Shown piece after piece: positions 50,743 to 61,182 of a stretch of 61,215 bases of DNA. The first letter of the stretch is position 1. Each line of letters starts with the position of its first letter. A program made the translations under genes and the position numbers. The DNA comes from Beroe ovata (lineage: Eukaryota > Ctenophora > Nuda > Beroida > Beroidae), in the NCBI GenBank assembly GCA_946803715.1, contig CAMPET010000038.1, positions 282,360 to 343,574 of the forward strand, written 5' to 3'. The notes beneath the pieces were generated by a model. That model was not told the origin of the DNA and did no database searches. It saw only the letters and a program-made list of their open reading frames with translations.

Positions 50743-52655
50743 CTATTCAGGGCTAGTCCCGCTACATTTATCCCCATTTGTAACTGCATTCTGTGTCTTC
50801 TCTGATACATCATCTATCTTATTGACAAACGTCTTCTCCGCCGTTACCTCATACTTCATTCCTTCATCTGGCTCTGGAACCACCTCAGGCTTGATCTCAT
50901 CGAGCTTGATTTCCTCCACTTCAGTGATGGGGACTTCTGATATCACCGGCTTCTTTTTCTTCTTCCTCTTCTTCTTCTTCTTGGGTGGGTTTGCAGCCAG
51001 ATAAGCGGCTTCTCGTTCAGCAGCCTCAGCTTTCCTTGCCTTTTCCTCCTCATCCAGGGTTTCTCTGTACACTGCATACGCCTCTTCTGTAGCAAGCTCC
51101 TCCGGGCATGTCGCGGTAGCTTCATCCCACACCGACACGGAGGGCTCCTCTGCTGCTGCCTCTTTTGCATACTGATCTTCAATTTGCTGAAAAACAGACT
51201 TCATATTTGATCTTTCTTTATTAGACTTCTGTTTTTGGTGACCTCTTACAACCTCGAGGAGTTTCTTAGCATCACTGTTGTGTTTATCAGTCTGCAGGAG
51301 TCGGTTCAAATCAGCTATGGCCTCCTCGTGGTATCCCTGCTCATTATAAGCCTGCGCACGTCTGTATAAAGCTTTGATTGAATTCCGGTCCATCCACAAT
51401 ACAGTCGTGCTGTACGACACAACTTTTGGGTAATTTTCCATCTTCATATACACTTGTGCCAGATTTAGGTTACAAGTTTTCACCAGCTCAGAACATTTTT
51501 CGTCTTGCTCGCTCTTGGAGGTTGACTCAATGTATGATAAACATCTCTCATAGTATAACTGAGCTAATCTCAGCTTGTTGACTTTGTAAGCATTGTTCCC
51601 ACGGATTTTCAGCTCTTCTGCGAGCTTCATGACCTCCTCTATTGGTAGACCCCAGAGCTGCTTTTCTTTTTCGAATGCAGTAAGAGTGATGTGGAATGTA
51701 TCTGATGGAGTGACTAACCTACATGATTCATTGCGCTGCATTGTAAGCAGACATTCCTCGACAGTACGTGGTACATTGTAAGATGCACCATCTCCCAATC
51801 GGAACAATATTTCATCAGCAGATTCATCATTTCTCTTGATCTTGCCTGGGGGAGAAAATATGGTAACAATATAACACATCTAACTCAGAAAGTAGTGAGA
51901 ACAGAAGATCCAAAACATACTGAAATAAGTCCAACAAATCGTTGTCTTACAATTGCATTTTCCAGTCCAGCAAGGTCGCCCCCTAGAGTTTCCTTCCTCA
52001 ACTATTGTCTTTCTAAGGGACCCATTTCGGTCAGCTGAAATGTCCTGACCGTACCAGTCCAGCATTTCAACCTGGAACAAAGGGCATTGATGTTATCTGG
52101 TATGTTTGAGTCACCCAAATATAGTAAGGCCCTGTACTAATCCTGAAGTCACCTCTAAGAGAAGATCTTGCCCAGGTGGAAGCTCCAAGTTGAACATTCC
52201 TCCACCAACGTCCTCTCTTTTGCAGAGATATTCAGATATCTCACCAGGTACCATAGCCAAAAGTTCATCAATCAGTGATGACAAGACATGTGCTGAGGGG
52301 GAGTAACATAGAATTTTGGTGAGTATTCATGACAAATAATGAGGAGGTGAGGAGGAATAATTCCACTTGTTGGAACTTGAGTCACTTACTGTTTGTGAGA
52401 TCAATTTCATGTCCAGTAGGGAACTTCTCAATTGAGTCAGAGAGGACTGTTCCATCAGTTAACTTCTGCTTAATGTGGATTCTTACAGTCCTGAATGAAG
52501 GCAGGAATGAGGTGTTGATTGAATTGAACAAAAGTATCCAATATTCATTTGCTTCACAGTTCACACACAAACCCATTCACTGGTGGTCGTTCACCAATAG
52601 CAGCTAAAAGAACTGTTTTCTGTAATGGTGTATAGATATGTCCATTCATTCGCAT
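50743..52655 (-). CDS. FKBP-type, TPR-containing co-chaperone-like protein with degenerate PPIase domain
   Basis: Five exons (minus order): 52573-52655, 52390-52490, 52153-52292, 51951-52071, 50743-51845; 1,548 nt = 515 aa, with an in-frame stop just upstream of the ATG. Residues ~25-120 form one FKBP-like fold (VRIHIKQKLTDGTVLSDS, LAMVPGE, FNLELPPGQDLLLEVEML) and ~125-210 a shortened second one (LGDGASYNVPRTVEECLLTM). The catalytic pocket residues FD, VIxxW and Tyr are not recognisable. Residues ~220-345 contain three TPR units (LKIRGNNAYKVNKLRLAQLYY; LNLAQVYMKMENYPKVV; ALYRRAQAYNEQGYHEEAI) as in FKBP4/5, which bind the Hsp90 C-terminus. The tail is Glu-rich, then a lysine block (PPKKKKKRKKKKKP) that could be a nuclear signal, then acidic. 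Confidence 0.85.
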
Positions 52656-52904
52656 GACTGCCCTTCATTCAAAATACACAAAGCTAAAAGGAATAGCTTC
52701 ATATTAATAATGACCATGATCTTCACAGTGAGGTTCACATTTCCTTCTTGAAGCAATTGAGTAGAAGAACATTGAATTGAATTATATTTGTACAGCACAT
52801 TATCAATGAACATAAAAAGGCGCTTCTAAGGTGTGTTGTTGCATAAAATCAAATAATTGATGATTCAAGATAACTATTTAGCTACTCTTAACTAAATTCA
52901 AGCT

Positions 52905-53486
52905 TCATGAACCCTTAAATTTTCTTTTATGCTCAGGGGCATTTCTATTCTCCATTTGATAAAATTGGACCAGAAGATCCCTGGCATTTTCTGCGCACAA
53001 ACCTTGTTCAACATTGATGTGTTGTAATGTATCAGATAATTCGTTATGCACTGCTAATACAGAACCATTTCCTCCAAATCTGTCATTTGCACAACCAAAG
53101 ACAACCCTACTGACTCCACACATTCTCAAAGCCCCAGCACACATGATACATGGCTCACATGTTACAAAAACTGTTGAGCCAGTAGTCTGTTCATGAAATA
53201 GATCATCACAATTACAATAAGATTCACTGATTTTCATATCTGTGTCCTTCAATGATTCATTACATATTTCACAATTCTGAGAAATCTCCTTCCTCAATCT
53301 GTTGAGAGCAACAAGCTCTGCATGATGTGTTGCATTCTTTGTTTCATTGACCCTATTTCTCCCAGTACATATAATGATATCATTCTTTACTATGATGCAA
53401 CCAATTGGTACCTCATCATTAGATAATGCTTCATGGGCCATTCCAAATGCAAGCTCCATGTTCTTCAAATCCTGACTTATCTCCAT
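52905..53486 (-). CDS. ADAT2: tRNA-specific adenosine deaminase catalytic subunit
   Basis: ADAT2 pairs with ADAT3 to convert A34 to inosine in tRNA anticodons. Single exon, 193 aa. The deaminase zinc motif is complete: HHAELVAL (ligand His and proton-shuttle Glu) and CEPCIMCAGALRM (two Cys ligands), followed by VVFGCANDRFGGNGSVL as in ADAT2. The C-terminus NAPEHKRKFKG matches the basic ADAT2 tail. The N-terminus MELAFGMAHEALSNDEVPIGCIIV is typical. Between the two zinc motifs lies an extra stretch of roughly 30 residues with four Cys (NCEICNES, YCNCDD) absent from the human protein as I recall it. It is intronless and lies 250 bp upstream of the FKBP-TPR gene on the same strand. Confidence 0.9.
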   Translation of the reverse strand: MEISQDLKNMELAFGMAHEALSNDEVPIGCIIVKNDIIICTGRNRVNETKNATHHAELVALNRLRKEISQNCEICNESLKDTDMKISESYCNCDDLFHEQTTGSTVFVTCEPCIMCAGALRMCGVSRVVFGCANDRFGGNGSVLAVHNELSDTLQHINVEQGLCAENARDLLVQFYQMENRNAPEHKRKFKGS

Positions 53487-53889
53487 TATGATGCAACTTT
53501 TCTACCATATAAATCTAAATATAATGATAAAAAGGAGTGCTGCTTTAGCAGAGAAATAAAAGATAGCAGAAGAATAAAAGAAGTCATAAACATGAAAAAT
53601 ACCCAATAACTACCATTCATCAATTATCAATAAGATTGTGGAGTGATGCTAGAATACTAGTCAAATAAATAAATATGAATGTTATAATGTACTTCATGAA
53701 ATGAAATATTTCAAAAAGAAAGATTCTTTTTGAATTTATTGGAGTTTTACTTTAGTTCCAACAGCTGTACAGCCAATGACAGGAATCATCATCTAACCCT
53801 CCCAAACATTTCCTGTACTTTCAGCTGAGTGATATGCCTGGTGATGCTAGGCCCAGCTAACCCAAGCTGCAGAGCGGGTAGTGCCACCA

Positions 53890-53950
53890 GTCTGAGAATA
53901 AATTGCAGCGCGCAGTGGAATTCTCAACAGGGGCTATCAAAGACAACCAA
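53890..53950. mobile_element. Solo arm of the GACAGCCAA palindromic element
   Basis: GAGAATAAATTGCAGCGCGC...CAACAGGGGCTATCAA...GACAACCAA matches the right arm of the outer element at 54.7 kb. The left arm is missing here, so this is a truncated copy. Confidence 0.55.
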
Positions 53951-54296
53951 GCCAGTTAGAAATCCTACGACGATGAAGGTCATCTACAAGTCATGTGAGA
54001 TGAATATGGGAGTTCATTGTGGTAGAAGCTCCAGTGATATATTGCAACAACCGTATTGTTATAGTTTGTATAGTTTAGACAGTACTATCTATTTGTGGGC
54101 AATAGAATAATATGTAATAGATTGTTTCACTGTGTCAACATGATAGCAAGAAATGGCTGTACCATGGGAATTTTAAAGCTTGCATGTTGCATCGCTTGAC
54201 AACTAAAATTCTTGTAGGGTTTTCCCTACCGTCATCGCTGCGCAATTGTAATTCCACCCGAGGATAAAATCCCGCCAGCGAGGGTAGGGACGGGAG

Positions 54297-54711
54297 TTGG
54301 CTGTCGATGATAACCCCTGTCGAGAATTTCGATTGCGCGCGCTGCAAATTATTCTCAGCGTCGCGTCAGCTTGCCGGATGTTATCTGTCCACTGTTATTT
54401 GCGCGCGCCTTCATCGAAGGCCGAAACAGTTTCGGCCTTCGATGAAGGCGCGCGCGCCGCGCGCAAGAAACAGTGGACAGATAACATCCGGCAAGCGTCA
54501 GCTGGGCCTATAGCATCGTCAGGCAAACGTTGCGCGCCCCTCATTCTACTCATGAACGTTGAAAAGTCGTAAAAACTCCATGGAGACGTGCGGGAACAGA
54601 ATATTTTAATTTTATCTGACGCGTCCGCGAAGCAGCGAGAATAATTTGCGGTGCGCGCGCAATTGAAATCCTCGACCGCGACAGGGGCTATCAATTATCA
54701 TCGACAGCCAA
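54297..54711. mobile_element. Palindromic element (TTGGCTGTCGATGATA arms), interrupted by a second element
   Basis: Left arm TTGGCTGTCGATGATAACCC...CTGTCGAGAATTTCGATTGCGC; right arm ends CGACAGGGGCTATCAATTATC...GACAGCCAA in inverse orientation. Inner GAGAATAATTTGC/GCAAATTATTCTC arms pair too. The interior carries the 124-bp hairpin at 54371-54494. No transposase is encoded; ORFs here are by-products of the palindrome. Confidence 0.75.
54371..54494. mobile_element. 124-bp hairpin MITE with perfect 8-bp target-site duplication, nested
   Basis: Arms TTGCCGGATGTTATCTGTCC and GGACAGATAACATCCGGCAA; inner GCGCGCGCCTTCATCGAAGG core with GGCCGAAAC/GTTTCGGCC pairing at the centre. GCGTCAGC lies directly on each side (54363-54370, 54495-54502). 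The insertion is inside the element 54297-54711, so it is younger than its host. Confidence 0.88.
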
Positions 54712-55011
54712 CGCAACGTGCGTACAAAACTTTACAATCTAGTTCTACTTCTAAACTATTATTTACTTTTAGCATATGGAGTATCATTTACTCATTTAGC
54801 ACTTTATCAGGGAACACGGCTAAACATAACTATAAAAACATGATCACGTACAACATGTACAATGTCAACAATGTCATACTTATTGTTCAGTTAATGTTAT
54901 ATTCAAAATCAGAAAAGGAAGGTTCAAGGTTGTGTAATGTTTACGTCTTGGAGTGCAAGTGCATTGAGAATGAAATTGAAAGATTGCATGATTGCAAGTT
55001 CAGTAGGTAAT

Positions 55012-55069
55012 TCTTACCGGATGTTATCTGTCAGTGTTCTGGTGCAGTGGACAGATAACATCCAGCAAA
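55012..55069. mobile_element. Short degenerate copy of the TTGCCGGATG hairpin
   Basis: TACCGGATGTTATCTGTCAG at the left and GTGGACAGATAACATCCAGCAA at the right, with only a few bases between. It is a deletion derivative of the 124-bp element. Confidence 0.6.
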
Positions 55070-55082
55070 TCCAAAGTCTTAT

Positions 55083-55154
55083 CTATAGAGGTGTATGGGT
55101 ATACTGCAAATATAGCAAAATACTGGATATCGATTTTCTAATCCAAGGATCGGC
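55083..55154 (-). repeat. Dispersed repeat, copy 2 (inverse of 11.3 kb)
   Basis: Reverse complement of the segment at 11,318-11,395 with a few substitutions; see that entry. Confidence 0.7.
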
Positions 55155-55548
55155 ATAAGAGAGGGAAGAATCTAAACTGCGAATCATCAGCGGTACCCTA
55201 CAGATGTAAGGCCCTCTCCTGTCAACTGCGATGTGGATCTCAGTATCAGCAGGTGGCAAGAGAGAACGGAGAAGTAATTCGGAGAATATTGTCCGAATTT
55301 CACTCGGCTTCGTCTCGAGAAATATGGCCTAATAAGCATAGGTGTGAAGTAACTATATAAACAGATTATATCCAAAAACAATTAAGAATTGTTTGAGTTT
55401 CGCAGCCACTCAAATGCGTATCAATGATGTGATATGAAATTTATCCGCAGCCCCTCCGTGGCGGTGCCCTGATGTTATAAGAAGATCCATGTTCTGTCTT
55501 GTGTAAAATAAATGCTTTTCCCATCTTGTATGAACTACGAAGTTGCAC

Positions 55549-55549
55549 N
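55549..55549. other. Single-N assembly join
   Basis: Marks the left edge of the extra copy of SLC25 3' exons (55550-56801). The homologous exon sequence is cut off exactly here. Confidence 0.8.
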
Positions 55550-56801
55550 ACCCTGATCAGCTGGGCTGATATTCCTGATGGGAGAGGGTTTCCAGGGTTT
55601 AGAAATTCATTGTTGTGTTGTTCATGTTGTGTGTTGTCATATTTCTGGGATAAAATCAGGCAATTTGTGGCGCTGCCCAACAAGAATCTCGATATGTTAT
55701 TAAGGGGGTGGGACTGGGAGTTGTACTTATTAACACAAAATAACTCAGTGACAATTTACCTCGGTAGAGGCCGCGAGCTCCCTCCTCGGTGACTGTGAGT
55801 CGCGCTGTCTGACCGAATGTCTTGTACTTTCTGTTCACACCGACAGTTTCCCGTAGCCGAGTACGGATCACCTCTGTACACGGATAACGTGGTGTTACAG
55901 ACGTGTAAAACTAAACTACCCGTACACAGTACACAGTGTTACACGGGTTACACTGGTGTGTACTACACACCAGTGTAACCCGTTTGTTTACACATCGGCG
56001 GAAGGAAAGAAAAAGATGCGCTCCTGTCCTTCGAAATAAAAACTGCTTAGAATGTCTAACAATTGCGAGTCTTTTCTTTTCTCCCACCTTTCGCGCCAAT
56101 GTGTACAGAGTAGTGCCAGATAGTGGCTAAAGTGAGCAGAATTGAGCATGGAAGCAAGGATTATAGTTGCTCTGAGCAACAATTCGCGTTGCTCTTGGCA
56201 ACTATCCAATTACCGTGAGGGTAAGACACGGTTGTAGCAACAAGTTTAGCAGCAGCTGCAGCAACGGCACTGTTCAAAGCACTTTCACTGTAATTCTCAT
56301 ACATTTTCTTCTTGAAGTGCTCCCATAGCACGAGAACAATGACAGTCTCCATTATTCCTGGTTAATGACAGCCAATTATATAGGAAAGCACTGTTATGTG
56401 CCAACTAATGAGCAACCATCAGGTTAGAACCAGCGTATAACTTGCCATTTGAATCAATACAGCGTTGAGAACGTACACTCACCTAAGTAGGAAGCTGACA
56501 TGCCCCGGGAGAACCCCATTAGACCCTCGCTACGGTATGTGTCCACAACACAACTCCAGAACGACAACATGGGCCTACCAATGCTGTCCACTTTGAGTTG
56601 CTGTCGAGTCCGTATCACAAACAGTGGGTTCGTCCACGTTACATTTACTAGACCTGCAGTAACAGTGAGATGTGATGTCACGGCGTATTGAGGGCACTGG
56701 CGGGTAATATGTCACTGGTGTTTCTGTCTCAAACCTGTCAAGACAGACGACAGAACGTGTACTTGGAATGGTGATCTCTTTCCGTCGGAAAAGAGTTGCT
56801 T
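55550..56801 (-). pseudogene. Second, partial copy of SLC25 3' exons (probable alternative haplotype fragment)
   Basis: Contains counterparts of exons 5 (part) to 9 of the adjacent carrier gene: 56735-56801 (cut), 56483-56653, 56214-56357, 55760-55873 and 55550-55574 (cut). The complete exons have the same lengths as in the neighbour and all splice sites are intact. It begins and ends inside exons at single Ns, and it lacks exons 1-4 and the end of the last exon. Exonic changes are few; introns differ by substitutions and short indels. If taken as real it would be a truncated tandem duplicate; the N-bounded edges make a misplaced allelic contig more likely. Confidence 0.75.
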
Positions 56802-56802
56802 N
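56802..56802. other. Single-N assembly join
   Basis: Right edge of the extra SLC25 block; exon 5 homology ends exactly at this N and the 3' flank of the complete gene begins right after it. Confidence 0.8.
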
Positions 56803-56825
56803 CAATCACTTGATATCATGGTCTG

Positions 56826-58833
56826 TCAAGTGAATCCGCGAGCTTGCATCGTGTTCATGATGTATTCAAATGTGAGGAACATGATTGCATGGGACGGCAC
56901 CACCCTGATCAGCTGGGCTGATATTCCTGATGGGGGGAGGTTTAGAAATTCATTGTGTTGTGTTGTTGTGTGTTGTCATATTTCTGAGATAAAAACAGGC
57001 AATTTGTGGCGCTATCTAACAAGAATCTCGATATTCTAGTATCACGGGGGCTGGGACAGGGAGTTGTACTTATTAACACAAAATAACTCCGTGACAATTT
57101 ACCTCGGTAGAGGCCGCGAGCCCCCTCCTCGGTGACTGTGAGTCGCGCTGTCTGACCGAATGTCTTGTACTTTCTGTTCACACCCACTGTTTCCCGTAGC
57201 CGAGTACGGATCACCTCTGTACACGGAAAACGCGGTTAAATGTGTAAACTACCCCGACCCGTACACAGTACACACACCGGAGTAACCCGTTTGTTTACAC
57301 ATCGGCGGAAGGAAAGAAAAGATGCGCTCGTCTCCTTCACAATTAAAACTGCTTAGAATGTGTAAAAATCGCGAATCTTTTCTTCTCTCCCACCTTCCGC
57401 GCCAATGTCAAATGTGTACAGTGTAGTGCCAGATAGTGGCTAAATTGAGCAGAATTGAGCATGGAAGCAAGGATAATAGTTGCTTTAAGCAACAATTCGC
57501 GTTGCTCTAGGCAACTATTTAATTACCGTGAGGGTATGACACGGTTGTAGCAACAAGTTTAGCAGCAGCTGCAGCAACGGCACTGTTCAAAGCACTTTCA
57601 CTGTAATTCTCATACATTTTCTTCTTAAAGTGCTCCCATAGCACGAGAACAATGACAGTCTCCATTATTCCTGGTTAATGACAGCCAATTATATAGGAAA
57701 GCACTGTTATGTGCCAACTAATGAGCAACCATCAGGTTAGAACCAGCCTATAACTTGCCATTTGAACCAACACAGCGTTGAGAACGTACACTAACCTAAG
57801 TAGGAAGCTGACATGCCCCGGGAGAACCCCATTAGACCCTCGCTACGGTATGTGTCTACAACACAGCTCCAGAAAGACAACATGGGCCTACCAATGCTGT
57901 CCACTTTGAGTTGCTGTCGAGTCCGTATCACAAACAGTGGGTTCGTCCACGTTACATTTACTAGACCTGCAGTAACAATGAGTTGTGATGTCTCGGCGTA
58001 TTGAGGGCACTGGCGGGTAATATGTCAGTGGTGTTCCTGTCTCAAACCTGTCAAGACAGACGACAGAACGTGGACTTGGAATGGTGATCTCTTTCCGTTG
58101 GAAAAGAGTTGCTTGCCCTTGTCGTATGTGGTAAAGTACACTGCCCTGACACGAGAAAATGCACGTGAGACTGAGGCACGTGTAATTGAATGATGGCTGT
58201 TGGTATTACTGGAAATTGTGATAGTTTATCATCATTGATTACCTGGATGGCATGACACCCACCAGAGTGACTCCGAGACCTTTGAACAGCGCCCGACCCC
58301 CTTCTATTTTGATAGCGTCCCTGAAACCAGAGGGCTGGTTATGAAGAAACTCCGCCCCCGTGATTCATGAATAAGCAAAATATTGGAAATGTGCAATCTA
58401 CCTGAGTCCCTTGGTTAACCCGGCTTGGGATACTGTCGTTCCATATGCTGTGGAACTCTGAAGAGAGGAATGAGTGAGCATTGCTCAGTGAGCAATAACT
58501 ACTCAGTAAGCAATGACTACTCAGTGAGCAATGAAGCGGAGGATGGGGATTATGATGGAAACAACAACTGAGTGTACCTGTAACCGTGTTTTTATGACAT
58601 CAAGTGGGGAAGTTGCCATGGCAGCCACCCCGCCCGCCAACCTGGAATTGAGAAATCATCTTATGTGTGTGTGTGTGTGTGTGTGNGTGACGTGTGTGTG
58701 TGTGTGTGAAGTGAGGGGAATGAATATTTGTGATACAGACATGAGAGCATCGGGAGAAGTGAGGGGGAATGCTAACTCACCCGCCCGCAAAGATATGAGG
58801 GAAGAAACCATCAGGTTGTTTTTGGGAAACCAT
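56826..58833 (-). CDS. Mitochondrial carrier, SLC25A33/A36 pyrimidine-nucleotide carrier type
   Basis: Nine exons (minus order): 58781-58833, 58578-58641, 58402-58457, 58243-58320, 58048-58145, 57796-57966, 57527-57670, 57103-57216, 56826-56926; 879 nt = 292 aa, the normal size for a three-repeat carrier. Repeat signatures: SPLDVIKTRLQ (repeat 1), TNPLFVIRTRQQ (repeat 2), SYPHEVIRTRLRE (repeat 3). PSYPHE-type repeat 3 and the FSRGMSASYLG segment match SLC25A33/36 (yeast Rim2), which move pyrimidine nucleotides across the inner membrane. Start MVSQKQPDGFFPHIFAGG leads into helix 1. The first-repeat matrix loop is short (GLTKGLRDAIKIEGGRALFKGLG) compared with vertebrate A36. A GT microsatellite with an N lies in intron 1. 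Confidence 0.9.
56902..58114 (-). repeat. Block of the carrier gene duplicated at 55550-56801
   Basis: This 1.2-kb part of the complete carrier gene (end of exon 5 to start of exon 9) is the counterpart of the N-bounded copy to its left. Confidence 0.85.
58663..58708. repeat. GT microsatellite with assembly gap in carrier intron 1
   Basis: (GT)n containing a single N at 58686. Confidence 0.9.
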
Positions 58834-60695
58834 GATGTATTAACCTGCCCACCATCCTAAGCCTTGGCTACAACAAGAATATTGTGTTAAATCGGTATCA
58901 TCAGAAACAATATTTCGGTTCATAGGTAGCAAATACAAGAAATTGTTTGAAATAACCTCATTCGGGTTAGATAATTGATCTTCGAAATTTGCTCCTTCAT
59001 AAAGCAAACAGAAAATAATTTCAGATAGTAAACTTTCCTGAATGGGATAATCGTAGCGATTGTATGAACGCGAGTAACCATGATAAATATTATATGGATT
59101 CGAGACGGCAACAAACATCAATATTCCTCTTAAAGAATACGCTTCATAGTAGCATCCACTTCATTAACTTGATTTGGGAACAAAAGATAAAATTATGCGT
59201 TCTAACGTGGGAAAATATGGATCATTTGAAATTCTATCTTGGAAATAGAACTTCAACTTCATATCAGGTTTTGAGCAATGCTGATCAGTTCAGATCATCC
59301 ACGTCATTATGCTCAAATTAAACCAAATTAGGAATCAAATAATCCGCTAGCTATGGTTCGCTAATGACCATACATCATAACACATGATATTTATACATGG
59401 ATGGTGCTAGGTTTGATATGGATAAACAGAAGGGTTATACGGGGGTCACAAGTTCCCTATTATTTCTCAGTAGAACTGGGGTGGATGTGAGTGCATGATA
59501 ACACCTCAGTTTTCTTTATGTTCTTATGCGTTCATAGGTCGTATCTAACCATATTCAAAGCACGAATCACGCTCGACACACTAGGGAAACTACGAAGGAT
59601 ATTACACAATTATAAATATTTGGCAAGAAATTGACATTCATTGTACAAACTAATGAGTAATAAACACCGAGATAGTAAACTCACAAACTTGCTGCAGAGT
59701 GCAGAGGGACCACCTCTGCATGTCAGCTAACAACAGTACATTGTCAATGTTACATTGATGATGAGAAATGGGAAGTATGTGACCGCTATTATATTCCCCT
59801 TGGCAAGAATCACGGGGCAAGAGTGTGACGGCTGCAAATTTTATACTTCCTTGAATAGCCGTGCAATATTTCCCACATGCATGTTGCATATATTATGTAC
59901 ATCATGGAGATTGGAGACTGCAAATTCTTGCAGGGACGTTAAATTGACAGCAGCGTGTCAAGAAGAGGACTATAAAAACATCGACCTACTGAGAAATGGG
60001 ACTGAGGAAGTGAGCCGGAAACACTAGCGACATAGAGAAATGACCATCTGCGTTTTGAAACACTACACCTCGTTGAGAGATAAGGGAATTTAAAAGTGGG
60101 AGTGGAGAATATATCCCTGTTTGAGATTGACAAGGATAAAATACGAATTAGCGGTATAATTAGAGGATAAATTAGAGGGCTCTAGGAAAGTGATAACCTG
60201 GGTCTCATTCACTAAACCTTGAGATGATGACAGATTTTTCCAGATTATCAGTGAGAGTCTTATTGGATAAACTGTTCAAAATTTCCAGTAAATGGCGGGA
60301 AAGAGGGAGTAAAAAGCTGCAAAACACAAAATTATCTCTCGGTCCTACAAACAACACACATCAACAGTCAACACACACACACACACGCCGTTGTCATAAC
60401 AGATGACCTACCCATACCTTAGTCAACTGACAATGTGACAGACGAATGCTATGAACATAACAAGGTAGGTATAGTATGAACAAGCTATGGTATAGTATGA
60501 ACAAGCTATTTTTATATCCTTACGGGCTCTGCTTGGCAAACCATGTGACGACTGACGCATATGTCAAAATCATCCTTATAAGACAAGACTTCTCAGTATG
60601 TAAGAGATGAAAATAAACCTTGACAGAAACTGAAGCTCCGGTGTCTAGAAATATAATCTTGTGGTCAAAAAAAACTTGCTGAAGAGAGGGTGGTA
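58834..60695. other. Intergenic, no gene seen
   Basis: Upstream flank of the carrier gene and AT-rich sequence. Short ORFs lack splice sites and protein-like composition. A short (AC)n tract lies at ~60,370-60,386. Confidence 0.4.
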
Positions 60696-60699
60696 AGTG

Positions 60700-60925
60700 C
60701 CACACCATAGTGCCACACCATAGTGTCACACCATACATAGTGTCACATCATACATAGTGTCGCACCATAGTGTCACACCATAGTGTCACACCATAGTGCC
60801 ACACCATAGTGCCACACCATACATAGTGTCACATCATACATAGTGTCACACCATAGTGTCACATCATACATAGTGTCACACCATAGTGCCACACCATACA
60901 AAGTGTCACACCATAGTGCCACAGT
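60700..60925 (+). repeat. 13-bp minisatellite, unit CATAGTGTCACAC
   Basis: About 15 units of CATAGTG(T/C)CACAC, with CATACATAGTG insertions forming a higher-order pattern. The reverse-strand ORF through it (WHYGVTLCMVW-like) is a product of the repeat. Confidence 0.9.
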
Positions 60926-61182
60926 CGACGAGTGAGTCGACAAGTAGTATAACACTCACTAAGACTTGAGGTGACAACAACCTTCAGTGTATAAAATTAC
61001 GCTAAATATCGGAAAAAAGACAAATTTTACTGAGATGACTGATCATACGACGGAGTTTAAAGTGCAGCATTATATACATTGCCAGCATGCCATATTTTAT
61101 TAAAGTAGCGTCGTGATAGAGGTTGTTCAGTGTGACCATTCAGAGAAATAATAGTGCAGTGTGAAAGTGTGGCAGAACAGAA

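Noticed and set aside
50948-51182. Lys/Arg-rich minus-strand ORF of 79 codons
   Set aside because: Out-of-frame shadow of the FKBP-TPR lysine block.
54297-54711. Several 70-120-codon ORFs over the palindromic elements (also 9692-10183)
   Set aside because: They appear in mirror pairs on both strands because the DNA is palindromic; no start context or family match.
55441-56805. A separate truncated carrier gene or alternative 3' exons
   Set aside because: Edges coincide exactly with single Ns, so an uncollapsed haplotype is the simpler explanation; kept only as a suspected artefact.
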